Virus record (IMG/VR): IMGVR_UViG_3300032050_000189 | Location: 1-52,698 of that record | Origin: a virus | Direction: 5' to 3' (one strand) | DNA length: 52,698 nucleotides | In this document: piece by piece, positions 7,728 through 17,013 of the stretch | Layout of the letters: each line of letters begins with the position of its first letter | How positions within the stretch are numbered: position 1 is the stretch's first letter | The notes under the pieces: model-generated | The model's input: only the letters and a program-made list of their open reading frames with translations | Databases searched by the model: none | What the model was told of the DNA's origin: nothing | Program-made: the position numbers and the translations under genes

Positions 7728-8001
7728 AGAACGCCGTAATTTTTGCGGTTGCAGGTAATGTCACATGGATGCTGGTTGCAAACAAAATACCTTCGCCGGG
7801 AATAGGCATGGTAATTGGCTGCGTTCCAGTTCCAATATTAAACTGCAACAATACAGTACCGCTTGCGCCGCCATTACGGAAGATAACATCTCCAGCTGTA
7901 CCACCAGAAATGCAATGGTATCCTTTAAGTCTGTTGCGTCCAGACACCATAGTGCCTGTAGCTTCAACGTGCGCTGCTTTAACGTCGGTTTGCATACCCA
8001 T
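7720..8001 (-). CDS. Small beta-rich virion protein
   Basis: 93 residues, rich in Gly/Thr/Ile/Val with alternating strands (DVIFRNGGASGTVLLQF, PITMPIPGEGILF). No Lys-rich character, unlike the following cluster. GGAG lies 7 nt before the ATG. It may be a decoration or spike component. It is preceded by an intercistronic GC hairpin. No family recognised. Confidence 0.55.
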   Translation of the reverse strand: MGMQTDVKAAHVEATGTMVSGRNRLKGYHCISGGTAGDVIFRNGGASGTVLLQFNIGTGTQPITMPIPGEGILFATSIHVTLPATAKITAFYG

Positions 8002-8017
8002 AATTAATCTCCTTTAA

Positions 8018-8037
8018 AACGGGGGCCGAAGCCCCCT
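8018..8037 (-). terminator. GC hairpin with UUCG loop, partial terminator
   Basis: On the minus strand, GGGGGC-TTCG-GCCCCC is followed by GTTTT. It lies between the stop at 8045 and the ribosome binding site of the next gene. The short T run suggests a leaky terminator or an mRNA-stabilising hairpin that sets expression after the capsid-region genes. Confidence 0.65.
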
Positions 8038-8044
8038 AGATCAA

Positions 8045-8545
8045 TTAATCGTTTTGTTGGCCAAGCAATGGGTCAGCAACGAAGTACAGAATCGTACCAG
8101 TGATAGAACCACCGGTAGGAGCATCACCAGAAGTACCGCCGCCGGTGATAGTCACCAACTTGGTTGCAGACATAGTTGTACCCATGTTAGCGCCAGCAGT
8201 AGCTGAAGCCATATTGATTACCAACTTGCCTGTGGTAGCAACAGCAGCAGACACCAAGCCTGTGTTTGTAGCAGTAGAAGTACCGTACAAAGTGAAGCCC
8301 ATGTCAAAGGTAGGAGTTGTACCGCCAGTGGCAGCGCAAACAGCTTGGATCTCAACAACGATAGCACCAGCAGGCAAAACAACTGCGGGAGCGCCAGTGG
8401 CTGAAGAAATTTTAGCGGATGTACCAGCAGCAGAAGCGCCGGAAATGTAGAACTGGGCGGCCATTAAGCCGGAGCCACAATAAGCGGTACGAGTTTGATC
8501 GCCGCCACCAGAACGCCAGATACTTTGGGTGGTTGATAATGCCAT
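8045..8545 (-). CDS. Beta-rich virion protein downstream of capsid gene
   Basis: 166 residues, extremely rich in Ala/Thr/Gly/Ser and low in charge, with strands such as VVLPAGAIVVEIQAV and KLVTITGGGTSG. It lies next after the major capsid gene, separated by a terminator, so it may have its own expression level. The composition suits a head decoration or tail spike protein. Start: ATG 8545 with AAGGA about 9 nt upstream. No family recognised. Confidence 0.55.
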   Translation of the reverse strand: MALSTTQSIWRSGGGDQTRTAYCGSGLMAAQFYISGASAAGTSAKISSATGAPAVVLPAGAIVVEIQAVCAATGGTTPTFDMGFTLYGTSTATNTGLVSAAVATTGKLVINMASATAGANMGTTMSATKLVTITGGGTSGDAPTGGSITGTILYFVADPLLGQQND

Positions 8546-8649
8546 GATAAATTGTCCTTACATACAAGATCAGCGCATCAATCGGTATGTCGTCTGCCGG
8601 GTCAGTTTGATGCACCGGGAACCCCGGGGTATTTGCAATATACAACAAA

Positions 8650-8673
8650 AGAAAAAGGGGCACAAGGCCCCTC
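8650..8673 (-). terminator. Rho-independent terminator after major capsid gene
   Basis: Minus strand: AGGGGC, loop CTTGT, GCCCCT, then TTTTC. The six-pair GC stem and T tract lie about 25 nt after the capsid stop. It would separate the highly expressed head genes from the rest of the operon. Confidence 0.8.
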
Positions 8674-8677
8674 TTCA

Positions 8678-8697
8678 AATATTTCCTAAGAAATATT
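8678..8697. repeat. Perfect 8-bp inverted repeat at capsid gene stop
   Basis: AATATTTC and GAAATATT are separated by four bases. The repeat begins within the capsid stop codon. With the following GC terminator it makes a double hairpin at the 3' end of the capsid message, which may protect it from 3' exonucleases. Confidence 0.6.
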
Positions 8698-9604
8698 AGG
8701 CTCCGGGTGAACCGAAGATACCCAGTGGGTCAGACACGCCGAAGCTGTAACGCTCACGGGCTTTGTAACGAACGTTACCTGTGTCAAAATCCCCGTCCAT
8801 TCCAGTGCTCATAGGAGTACGGACAAAGTGCTTCAAGCCGTTAGGCACGTCTGTCAACAGGAACCAAGCATTGGTGTCTGTCAAGAAGTGGTTAACGCAG
8901 TAGCCATCAGGAATAGAACCGTTGTTCTTCAATGCGTTGATGTCATTGTCGTTAGTACCAACGCGCAACTCGGTCTCGAGCAAGCGGGTAGCAACGAACA
9001 TCAATGAAGGAGGAACAACCAACTTCTTGGGCTTAGCAGCGATCAGCAAACCACGCTCGTCTGTCCAAGCAGCAATCTGAATAACGGCATTCTCAAGAGA
9101 AGTCTCGTTCAGGTCAGCAGGAGTAGAAGGAGTGTTGCTGTTAGTGCCACCGGAAACCAAGGGGTGTGCTGTAGAGCACAACACTTGACCGTCGCCGTAT
9201 GTAGGGCCACCACTGAAAGCGTTGTTCAGGACAAAAGCGGCCTTAACTTGCTTTGTGTAAGCCATACCACGGGCCAGAGCCTTGGTATAACGTGAAGACA
9301 AGCTGTCGTACAAGTTATCTTCCACAGCTTCCTCTGTGATGGAGAAGCCCATCGCAATGGTTTCGTGGGTGTAACGTGCAGTCCATGCTTCTTGCGCGTT
9401 GTCGTACTGAATGGCAGAGCCTTCATTCTTGACAGGTGCAGCAGAGAAACCAGACAGCTTTGTCTCTTCTTCGAAGCTACGCTCAGATGACTCTGTTTCG
9501 TAGATCTCTTTGTGCTCTTCGCCGTATTTAGCGTACTCAAGACCGAACAATGCGTTCAAGCCGGGGAGCAATTCTTTGAGCAGTTGTGCGCGTGAAATAG
9601 CCAT
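8696..9604 (-). CDS. Major capsid protein, Mu gpT-like
   Basis: 302 residues. The pattern of an N-terminal LNALFG region, E-x-SSERSFEEE, GSAIQYDNA, FSITEEAVEDNLYD, repeated helices with VLNNAF, DGQVLCSTAHPL, a long middle domain with KKLVVPPSLMFVA, and YRARERYSFG-type C-terminus is that of Mu gpT-like major head subunits (HK97 fold). It assembles the icosahedral shell around scaffold and portal. It lies downstream of the scaffold-like and decoration-like genes, as usual. ATG 9604 has AAGGAG-type SD (AAGGAGTAAC). Two hairpins follow it. Confidence 0.85.
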   Translation of the reverse strand: MAISRAQLLKELLPGLNALFGLEYAKYGEEHKEIYETESSERSFEEETKLSGFSAAPVKNEGSAIQYDNAQEAWTARYTHETIAMGFSITEEAVEDNLYDSLSSRYTKALARGMAYTKQVKAAFVLNNAFSGGPTYGDGQVLCSTAHPLVSGGTNSNTPSTPADLNETSLENAVIQIAAWTDERGLLIAAKPKKLVVPPSLMFVATRLLETELRVGTNDNDINALKNNGSIPDGYCVNHFLTDTNAWFLLTDVPNGLKHFVRTPMSTGMDGDFDTGNVRYKARERYSFGVSDPLGIFGSPGA

Positions 9605-9614
9605 TTGTTACTCC

Positions 9615-10229
9615 TTAAACACCAGTGGTGTCAGTGTATTGGTGCAAGTTGAACTTGACCAAGAATTCAAAGTAAGTCGTAGCGGCAACGTTAGCTGCGC
9701 CAGTGGCTGTATCAGGTACAACATCAACGACACGAATAGGAAGCGTAGCTGTAGTACCAGCGGACGCGCCGTCAATACCATAGAACGAATCACCAGTTGT
9801 GGTGCTACCGGTGTTAACAGACAACGCAACGTTAGAACCAACCAATGCACGGCTGAAAGCTGTAGGCACGGTAGTCTGGCCGCTGGTAGCTGCAACACGG
9901 AAGACCGCATTGGGATCATCCACAACAAAGCCAAAGGCTAATTGTGTAGATGTAGACTGAGCAGCAGGGTAGTACTGACCATTGGTGAATTGACCGCTGG
10001 AATTTGTGTAGCTGCAACCAACCAACACACCAACGCTGTCGCCAGAGTTAGAAGTGGTGTTTGCAATCAAATAACCATTGGTATCCACCTGAACAGTATC
10101 ACCATTGAAAATTGCAGTAGCGTAGCCAGCTGCAATAGGGATTTGACGGATCGCTCCGGCGTAGGGCAAGCCATCCAGTCGATTGACTGGCTTCAAACCA
10201 TACGTCTTTGAAACGGTAGGATATGCCAT
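9615..10229 (-). CDS. Head decoration-like structural protein
   Basis: 204 residues. The start MAYPTVSKTYGLKPVNRLDG, then GAIRQIPIAAGYATAIFNGD, VGVLVGCSYT and AFGFVVDDPNAVFRVA, is a conserved protein found directly upstream of the capsid gene in many aquatic phages. It probably coats or stabilises the head. Mostly beta, weakly charged. Family function is by association, not proven. Confidence 0.6.
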   Translation of the reverse strand: MAYPTVSKTYGLKPVNRLDGLPYAGAIRQIPIAAGYATAIFNGDTVQVDTNGYLIANTTSNSGDSVGVLVGCSYTNSSGQFTNGQYYPAAQSTSTQLAFGFVVDDPNAVFRVAATSGQTTVPTAFSRALVGSNVALSVNTGSTTTGDSFYGIDGASAGTTATLPIRVVDVVPDTATGAANVAATTYFEFLVKFNLHQYTDTTGV

Positions 10230-10247
10230 TTAAGACTCCAAAAAAAT

Positions 10248-10706
10248 TTAAGTACCTTTTCCGAAAGTGACCGTGGACTTACGTTCTTTAAACATAGGCA
10301 TCCTCGGATCATTCTCGCGCATGTAGGTGTTATCTACTGAAGCCATCTGAGCTTCCGATTGTTTTCGGTAGTACTCATTTCGCTGATCGGTAAACTCCAC
10401 AGGTGTTTTGCAAAGCAACAGACCGCCGACTTCAATACTGTCAGGAAACTTCCCGTTGGAAGAGCCAAACAGACGGATTTCGGGATGGTCAGAAGCCTTA
10501 ACAGGTTCCCAGCCTTCGCGTAACTTACCGGAAATGTTTGTGGCATCGTCTTTACCTTGTGATGCAATCCTGATCCAACGAAACGCATAACCCTCCTCCG
10601 GATTGGGGTCGGGCAGAAGTTGTGGTGGCATCCATTGCTTAGGACGCTCCATCTTCTCGCGGGTATCAAGTTCACGAGTCATACGGTTAGATTTTTCCAT
10701 TTTCAT
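10248..10706 (-). CDS. Conserved late protein between scaffold and head genes
   Basis: 152 residues, charged and basic N-terminus (TREKMERPKQW), central YAFRWIRIASQGKDDATN and LFGSSNGKFPDSIEVGGLLLCKTP, Met-rich C-terminus. The start overlaps the scaffold-like gene's stop (ATGA). Conserved position suggests a head-assembly role. No catalytic motif is seen. Confidence 0.55.
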   Translation of the reverse strand: MKMEKSNRMTRELDTREKMERPKQWMPPQLLPDPNPEEGYAFRWIRIASQGKDDATNISGKLREGWEPVKASDHPEIRLFGSSNGKFPDSIEVGGLLLCKTPVEFTDQRNEYYRKQSEAQMASVDNTYMRENDPRMPMFKERKSTVTFGKGT

Positions 10707-11656
10707 TTCCTCATTTCTTCAGCAACCTTACGGGCGTACAGTTCCAATGGAACTCCCAACCGCTTGGCGAGATTCACCTGTGTCTGCGTAAGCACGATCT
10801 TTTTAGGCGCTGTGCTACGGGTTGCAGGTGCAACAATGTTGGATTTGGTACGTTGAGGTTTCGCATCAACGGACTCTTCGGCTCCAAACTGATCCGAGAA
10901 TCTTTCCCTAATGTCAGCGTTAATACGTCGATAGTATTCATCGCTGCCACTCGGTATTCCTTCGCTCACCAAGTCTTCATGCAAGCCTAGGGCATAGGCC
11001 GTCATTCTCTTGTTGCTTCCAAACCACTGATTTTGGTCTTGCCATGCAAGTAGTTTTTCATCAACAGGAGCAGCTCTGGTGGGCTGTTGGGCGATTTGTA
11101 CAGGAGTTTCTTCTTCCTGTAAAGGGGCAGGCTTAAAATTATTTACTTTATCTGCACGGATCTTTGCGATAGTGAGTGCTTCTTGAGCCTCAACTAACTT
11201 GTCAGAATCCCCAGATTCGTAAGCTTCTTTGTACATGCGCTTAGCGGTCTCGACCTCGTTAGAGACCACGCGTTTGGCCTGCTCCAAGAGAGCCGTCTGG
11301 TTCTGATTGACAGAACCTTTGAGCTTTTTGTTCTCTTCCAGCACGGCTTGCGCCAAGCGAAGAGCCTCTTCTCTTTCACGTTCAGCTGTCTCTTTTGCGC
11401 GACGCTCTTCGTGATAGCCCTTGGTAAAGTGCTTAATGCGCTTCTGTACGCCTTCATCGTATTTGGCTAACTCCTCGTCTGTTACCTCTTTAGGAGGCTC
11501 AACCATGGGCTTGCGGCCACGGTCTTCAGCGGGCGTATCGTCTACGACTTCAATCTCAGGTGTACCTTCACCTTCAACTTCGAAGTCAATCTTTTCCTCA
11601 GCTTTAGCATTCTTGCTTTCAGCTTCGTCGGGAAATTTAAATTCTTCTGTTGCCAT
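10703..11656 (-). CDS. Scaffold-like protein
   Basis: 317 residues. Acidic disordered N-terminus (about residues 1-60), then a long charged coiled coil (residues about 75-170, for example EERRAKETAEREREEAL), and a basic C-terminal helical end (TQTQVNLAKRLGVPLELY). This layout, just upstream of the capsid genes, is typical of phage scaffolding proteins that shape the procapsid and then leave. No protease domain is seen. Assignment is by composition and position. Confidence 0.65.
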   Translation of the reverse strand: MATEEFKFPDEAESKNAKAEEKIDFEVEGEGTPEIEVVDDTPAEDRGRKPMVEPPKEVTDEELAKYDEGVQKRIKHFTKGYHEERRAKETAEREREEALRLAQAVLEENKKLKGSVNQNQTALLEQAKRVVSNEVETAKRMYKEAYESGDSDKLVEAQEALTIAKIRADKVNNFKPAPLQEEETPVQIAQQPTRAAPVDEKLLAWQDQNQWFGSNKRMTAYALGLHEDLVSEGIPSGSDEYYRRINADIRERFSDQFGAEESVDAKPQRTKSNIVAPATRSTAPKKIVLTQTQVNLAKRLGVPLELYARKVAEEMRK

Positions 11657-11666
11657 GGTTTACTCC

Positions 11667-12074
11667 TTAACTTGGACGCTGGATACCGCGAGGGTCTTGC
11701 ACAACGGCTTGAACGGAATCATCATTGATGAGTCGCCACTCTGTACCATGAATCTTCATGCGAGTTCCAGTGTTGGGTCTAACCAACACAAAGTCACCTA
11801 CCTTGCAGCTCGGGCCAGACGGAAAACGGGCCGGATCTTTGAACGCATCAGGGCCAATCTTTGCAACAAACAACACGGGGGAGAGAAGCTCCTCGTGATG
11901 CATCATGGTGGCTGTTTTGTATAACAAACCAGATTCACCTAACTCTTCCTCTGCCTTGGGCAACATACACAGTAAGTGGTACGTCGCTGGGTCCGGCACT
12001 TGTTTGGCTTTTTCTTCAGCAGAGGTATTGAGCACACCACTGAGATCAACCGCACTAACATCAAATTCACTCAT
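11667..12074 (-). CDS. GroES (Cpn10)-like late protein
   Basis: 135 residues from ATG 12074, chosen because AAGGA is 8 nt upstream (the ATG at 12080 would be only 2 nt away). The core LLSPVLFVAKIGPDAF, KDPARFPSGPSCKVGDFVLV, RPNTGTRMKIHG and EWRLINDDSVQAVV matches the beta-barrel of co-chaperonins: xxVGP-A, KVGDxV, and a final IxDDxV strand. A clear mobile loop is missing and the N-terminus is longer. It could help host GroEL fold the capsid protein, as phage co-chaperonins do, or may just use the fold structurally. It overlaps its upstream neighbour by 8 nt. Confidence 0.6.
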   Translation of the reverse strand: MSEFDVSAVDLSGVLNTSAEEKAKQVPDPATYHLLCMLPKAEEELGESGLLYKTATMMHHEELLSPVLFVAKIGPDAFKDPARFPSGPSCKVGDFVLVRPNTGTRMKIHGTEWRLINDDSVQAVVQDPRGIQRPS

Positions 12075-12261
12075 CTTCATATTCCTTAGTTTTTCGCACG
12101 AGGTCAGCAAGTTCATACTGCGCGGTTTGCAGACCCCGGATAGTTCCGCACAGTTCTTTGTAGTGATCGTAGGTTTTAGCACCACCACCACTGACAACAT
12201 CAACCAACTGCTTGACTTGTTCGTCAAGTTTTTTGTTCAACACCTCAAGCATTGTGGTCAT
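12067..12261 (-). CDS. Small coiled protein next to portal gene
   Basis: 64 residues, helical (VLNKKLDEQVKQLVDVV, then LQTAQYELADLVRKTKEY). Strong SD AAGGAG at 7 nt before ATG 12261. Placed between portal and GroES-like genes and translationally coupled to the latter. Function unknown; an assembly accessory is possible. Confidence 0.55.
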   Translation of the reverse strand: MTTMLEVLNKKLDEQVKQLVDVVSGGGAKTYDHYKELCGTIRGLQTAQYELADLVRKTKEYEDE

Positions 12262-12263
12262 GA

Positions 12264-14834
12264 TTACTCCTTATTACCCTGTAATAAACGTTGAATTCTG
12301 TCTAGATCAGCATGCCTCATTCTCTGTTCATGGACTTGCCCGCCGTGAGCCATCTTCTGCTGAGCCTGAGCCTGTTGCTGCTGCATGGCTTGCTGTTGTT
12401 GCATTTGAGCCTGTTGCTGCTGAGCCTGCGCTTGCTGCAACTCCATCTGCTTAGCTGCCATCTCTAGACCGTGCAACTCTTGCGCCTGAGCAATTTCTTG
12501 CTGTAGTCGCATCGCAGCTAGCGCTGGATCTTCACCAATGCGAGCCGCGCTCTCTTGCGCCTTGAGTGACAACTCTTCAGCCTTGAGCTGCAAGTCACCC
12601 TTGACCTTAAGCGCCTTGATCTCAGCTTCTTGTTTCTTGATTGCCAACTCAGCCTGCTGCATCTGCATGATCGGATCTTGAGCCTGCTGCATCGCTTGCT
12701 GCTGAGCTGCTTTGGCTTTATCCATTGCAAGAAGTTGAGCGGAAGCCTGAGCCACAAGTTTAGACATCTGAATTTCTGTGTTCTCATCCAACTCAATATC
12801 AGGAGCAGGCAACGTTGCACCCAACTGTTCCTGAATTTTCTGACGGTACTGGAACGCAACGTGTTCAGCAACGTGGGCCATGATCGCAGCTTGAATCTGC
12901 TGGGCCATCGGGTTCTGACCAATTTGCCCCATCACAATCGGATCCTGCATCATCGATGTGTGTACAGCAATGTGAGCATCGTGATCTTGATAGATAAACG
13001 CCTTCGTTGGCTTACCAGTTAAGAACGACATGTTCTCAGACACAGGATCGCGTGGTGTCATATCGTCATCTATCGGCACAAGTTTGTCTGCGTTCTTGAT
13101 GCCCAAGACTTCAATCATCTGGCGGTGCAGCAAGGGCAAGTCATAAATCTGTGGTGCGCCTTGAGCCAACTGAATCACAGCCTGATACTGCATGATGCGC
13201 TGAGCCATCGTTGCACTGTTTGGATCGCTGACTGGAATCACTGACACCATGTCATAGTCAGCTTGCTTTGCCTTACGATCACCTTCCGATGGATCGTAGC
13301 TGTACTCTGGTGGAGTGTGGTCACGGATGATGTCACGCAGAAGCTGGAACTCTTGCTTCATGCTGTAGTGGATGCGTGCCTGAACAGCAGACATCGTCTT
13401 GAGTTGTCTCTCAAGCAGTGCCAGTGTTGTACCCACTGGAGAGTTAGCAGACATGTCGCTGATGTTCATGTCAGCGATTGAACCCAGACGACGGCCTTCT
13501 TCAGTCACTTTATCCAAGAGACTTGCCAGCACTTGGCTTGGTTCTTTGTACGGCAACGCCATGATGTTGTCTTTGACCGAGCCTGACGGCACGTCCACAT
13601 CACGGAACTCACCGGGATTGATCGGAGTATCGTCATCCTTGATACGCAAGCCGCGTGTTTTCAAACCACCGGGCAAGTTAGACAGCGTACCAGCGTCAAT
13701 TAATTGACGGATCAGAGAAGTACCTGCACGGGCATAACCACCGATCAAGTGAATCAGACCCAGACCATAAGCACCGAAGCCGGGGACATATGTGTACTGA
13801 ACAAAGTGCTGGCGCTTGAGTTTCTTCTTGTCGTCTTCTTCCCAGTTGCGACGGATGGCAAGCACTGTGTTTGTGCCGCGCTCAATTGTGATGATATACG
13901 GCAGAGCGATACCATCTTCGTCTTCATAACCGGGCAGGTCGTAGTCGATGTGCACTTCAAGAATCTGATAGCGATCATCATCTGTCAGCGAGTAACCTTG
14001 ATCTTCTGCTTTCTTTCTCTCTACGTCTGTATGTATCGCAACGGGCTCACCCAAGTCTTCATCAACGTAGAAGCCCGCAACCTGCAACTTCTTCAAGTCA
14101 TTCTTGGTCTTACGCATCACATGTGTAAGCCGCTCCGCAGTGGCCGCACTGGACGCACCGTACGGAATAATGATGTCTTCAGCAGGAATAAACATCGCCA
14201 CCTGACGGTCCAAGCTTGGGTCAAAGTAGACCTTCTTGAACGCTGCACCTGCCAGTCCCAAGTTGTACAACATGCGCTCATGCTCAGGGCGATACTCAGT
14301 CATCACCTCAGTGAGCTGGTAGTTCATGTCATCTCTGACACGCTCCGCCGCCTGTTCTTTAAGTTTATCAATTGCGCCGACGATCTCGGTTTTGACCGGG
14401 CCCGCAGCAGGGAACGTTTCAATGATAGTCTCGCTTTGGAACCGTACAGCAGCCTCTGTGAGTACCGTTGAGAAAACACCGCATGCACCGAGCCACGGTT
14501 CAGTACGCTCTTCATACTTCATCCCCAAAACATCTAAGCCCTTGACATACATATCAACCCACTCTTTACGTGAGTTAATGTCAGCGTCCACCATCTCTAC
14601 GATGTCGCTGGCTACTTTAGCCAGCTCGCCAGAGTCCATGTCTTCTGCAAGGTTGGCATCAAAACTTTCTACATCCTCATCCGGCATCAGATCAATCTCC
14701 ATGCCGTCTAGACCAATTCTTACGCCATCGGGATTCTCAATCTCAATCTCGATCATGGGCTCATCACCCATATCTTCCAATGCACTTAAGCCCAGCGGGG
14801 CTTGCGACAGTGAGGGGACCATATTCGTAGCCAT
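12264..14834 (-). CDS. Portal protein, P22-like
   Basis: 856 residues. Acidic N-terminal region, then the portal core with WVDMYVKGLDVLG, EPWLGACGVFSTVLTEA, and the stem/wing segments up to about 560, ending in a long helical C-terminus (about 690-856) that is very Gln/Ala-rich. P22-type portals have such a C-terminal barrel extending into the head, and 856 residues is on the long side for the family. It forms the dodecameric DNA channel and docks the terminase. It is directly downstream of the terminase. The last part contains MAHGGQV, one of the GG elements seen in many late proteins. Confidence 0.85.
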   Translation of the reverse strand: MATNMVPSLSQAPLGLSALEDMGDEPMIEIEIENPDGVRIGLDGMEIDLMPDEDVESFDANLAEDMDSGELAKVASDIVEMVDADINSRKEWVDMYVKGLDVLGMKYEERTEPWLGACGVFSTVLTEAAVRFQSETIIETFPAAGPVKTEIVGAIDKLKEQAAERVRDDMNYQLTEVMTEYRPEHERMLYNLGLAGAAFKKVYFDPSLDRQVAMFIPAEDIIIPYGASSAATAERLTHVMRKTKNDLKKLQVAGFYVDEDLGEPVAIHTDVERKKAEDQGYSLTDDDRYQILEVHIDYDLPGYEDEDGIALPYIITIERGTNTVLAIRRNWEEDDKKKLKRQHFVQYTYVPGFGAYGLGLIHLIGGYARAGTSLIRQLIDAGTLSNLPGGLKTRGLRIKDDDTPINPGEFRDVDVPSGSVKDNIMALPYKEPSQVLASLLDKVTEEGRRLGSIADMNISDMSANSPVGTTLALLERQLKTMSAVQARIHYSMKQEFQLLRDIIRDHTPPEYSYDPSEGDRKAKQADYDMVSVIPVSDPNSATMAQRIMQYQAVIQLAQGAPQIYDLPLLHRQMIEVLGIKNADKLVPIDDDMTPRDPVSENMSFLTGKPTKAFIYQDHDAHIAVHTSMMQDPIVMGQIGQNPMAQQIQAAIMAHVAEHVAFQYRQKIQEQLGATLPAPDIELDENTEIQMSKLVAQASAQLLAMDKAKAAQQQAMQQAQDPIMQMQQAELAIKKQEAEIKALKVKGDLQLKAEELSLKAQESAARIGEDPALAAMRLQQEIAQAQELHGLEMAAKQMELQQAQAQQQQAQMQQQQAMQQQQAQAQQKMAHGGQVHEQRMRHADLDRIQRLLQGNKE

Positions 14835-14843
14835 TGTTTATCC

Positions 14844-16349
14844 TTAGTAGTACGCAGCTTTCTTGCTGCGAAAATATCTCTCTTCTTCGGGCTCGTCGCT
14901 TGGTAAGCGAATAAACCCGCCTTGTCTAAACCGCATGAGCGCTAGTGTTGTTGAGTCAACCAAGTCATCATTTGTGCCCGACGGAAAGTCGTTGCATTCT
15001 TCAATAACTTCTCTTGCCCATCTGCGATCCGGTGCAAACACCACCCCACCTTGGAACAGTGCAGAAACCGCGTTCACCCTTGCAATCTTATCTTGTCCTT
15101 TACCCGGAGTAAACTCACCCACAGGCACGCCCATGCGCCTGAACTCTTGGTAAAGCGCTGAACCGTTAGATTTCTTCTCAACAATAAATACATCAGGCTC
15201 CCACTCTTTGTACTCTTCAAGCACCATCGCTTTGAGGTCTGGGTACTCCATCCGCTTTTTGATTGAATTGAGCAAAATGATTGCGTAGTTGTTTGTCTCT
15301 TCGTTGAAGAACACACCCCACGTTGTCAGAGCGTTGTAGTCAGCCCTGTTGTTAGATTCTTGCGCCGCATCTAGCGACATGATTGTGAACTCGCATTGAG
15401 GAGGGTCGTCCTTCTCCCATATCTGCCACCACTCTCGTTTGAGTAGTGCGCCTTCTTCAGAGACAGGATTCTGCATGTACTGGGCCTGCCAGTACCGGGG
15501 ATCCATACCTGCCTTTTTACCAAGCAATTCTTCTAGCGACCAGAACTCACCCCACAACGGCTTCTCGTTCAAAATGGCAGGGAACTCTACAATCTCCCAT
15601 TGGTCCACATCTTCCTCTTTGGCCATCTGATTCACGATCATTCCGGTCAAGTCAAGTTTTGACCACCTTGTCATCACTATAATGATAGAGCCACCCGGCA
15701 TAAGACGCTGGAGAGGGCCAGACTGAAACCACTCCCAAGCAGGAAGAAATACGTCCGGTCGCCCAGTCTTAGCTTCTTGTTCCGAATGAGGGTCGTCAAT
15801 AATAAATAGATCAGCGCCACGACCAGCAAGAGCGCCTCCGACACCAATAGCAAAGTATTCTCCGTTGAAATTTGTACCCCAACGTGATGCAGACTTACTG
15901 TCAGCTTGCAATTCGATCTGCGGAAACACGTCCCGATAGGCTTCAGAACCCACCAAATTACGCACTCTACGGCCAAAATTCACCGCCAAATCAGCGGTGT
16001 GAGAGGCCATAATGACCTTTTTATGAGGGTATTTACCTAGGAACCACGCCGGCGCAAGGTAAGAAATCATCTCTGACTTACCGTGACGGGGGGCAATGTT
16101 CACAATAACCCGTCTTTTCTTGCCGTTGGCTATGTCTTCGAAGATTTTGGCCAGTCTTTTGTGGTGTGGACCCACTTTATAGCCCGGATATACGTGGTCA
16201 ATGAAGGTTAAGAAGTCATCTTTACCCACTTCTTGCACGGATTCACTGTCGTACGTCTTCAAAAGCTCCAAAGTATGGATTTTTTGCTCCAACGGCATCG
16301 TTGGAAGCGCGTCTTTGATGGCTTTTAGCTGTTCAGGCGTTATCTTCAC
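14844..16349 (-). CDS. terL: Terminase large subunit
   Basis: 501 residues. ATPase domain: Walker A APRHGKSE (residues 86-93), Walker B LFIIDD (181-186), coupling region VMTRWSKLDL. RNase H-like nuclease: SLDAA with D327, VEKKSNG with E391, and NDDLVDSTT with D461/D462/D465. All expected catalytic positions are present. It packages and cuts phage DNA through the portal encoded next door. Start overlaps the small subunit gene by 17 nt. Confidence 0.95.
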   Translation of the reverse strand: MKITPEQLKAIKDALPTMPLEQKIHTLELLKTYDSESVQEVGKDDFLTFIDHVYPGYKVGPHHKRLAKIFEDIANGKKRRVIVNIAPRHGKSEMISYLAPAWFLGKYPHKKVIMASHTADLAVNFGRRVRNLVGSEAYRDVFPQIELQADSKSASRWGTNFNGEYFAIGVGGALAGRGADLFIIDDPHSEQEAKTGRPDVFLPAWEWFQSGPLQRLMPGGSIIIVMTRWSKLDLTGMIVNQMAKEEDVDQWEIVEFPAILNEKPLWGEFWSLEELLGKKAGMDPRYWQAQYMQNPVSEEGALLKREWWQIWEKDDPPQCEFTIMSLDAAQESNNRADYNALTTWGVFFNEETNNYAIILLNSIKKRMEYPDLKAMVLEEYKEWEPDVFIVEKKSNGSALYQEFRRMGVPVGEFTPGKGQDKIARVNAVSALFQGGVVFAPDRRWAREVIEECNDFPSGTNDDLVDSTTLALMRFRQGGFIRLPSDEPEEERYFRSKKAAYY

Positions 16350-16887
16350 TGCGGATTACCTTAGCCTGTACGTCAATTGTGCGTTTTTCCAGCTTAGCCA
16401 GCGTTTCAAGCAGCTCTTTTTCCACTTCTTCAAGGGATTGCTGCTTATGGGTGACCTCAGTGCGCTTTTTAAATGCATCAACGCCGTCAACGTCACCCAA
16501 TGCCTTGATTGCACCAAGTCTAACGGTACTGTTTGGGTTCTCTGTTTCGGCAACAAGCTTGTTTACCACATACAGTTTGAAGTCTGCCAGCTCCCGCACA
16601 ATCATGTGGTCGTACTCAGCCACCATACCGGCAAGATATGCAATGGTTTCGTTGGGGTAGTTAGCCAAATCAGGTGTTGTTTTATTAGCAACAACCTTTT
16701 CCATCAACTCAAGGGCTTGGCCTCGGTTCTCAGGGCTAGGTTCAATTGGTGTTCCGTTCAAATCAGAGATCATTTTGACCGTGCGTGCACGCATCTCAAT
16801 CTCTTCCTTTGGGGAAAGAGGGGGCATAGCCTCGGTAGCTGAGGCTGGTAGCGGAATATCCGCGTCAACATTAGGCATCATCTGCAT
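16333..16887 (-). CDS. Terminase small subunit (candidate)
   Basis: About 184 residues from ATG 16887. The frame is open further upstream, and no start has a convincing ribosome binding site. The central helical region (EEIEMRARTVKMISDLNG, TIAYLAGMVAEYDHMIV) and C-terminal charged coil (SLEEVEKELLETLAKLEKR) suit a terminase small subunit that recognises DNA and recruits the large subunit. It is the first gene of the leftward operon and overlaps terL by 17 nt. Identity is based on position and helical layout, not on a recognised motif. Confidence 0.6.
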   Translation of the reverse strand: MQMMPNVDADIPLPASATEAMPPLSPKEEIEMRARTVKMISDLNGTPIEPSPENRGQALELMEKVVANKTTPDLANYPNETIAYLAGMVAEYDHMIVRELADFKLYVVNKLVAETENPNSTVRLGAIKALGDVDGVDAFKKRTEVTHKQQSLEEVEKELLETLAKLEKRTIDVQAKVIRSEDNA

Positions 16888-17013
16888 AAGAGGGAATCGC
16901 ACTCCTATAAATAGTGTTGATGGTTGAGTGCGTTCAGGGCTTATTGATTCCTCGCATCTCATCTCCATGATCCCGTTACATCGCGTCATGCCCAGAGACC
17001 ACCAACGGAAATA

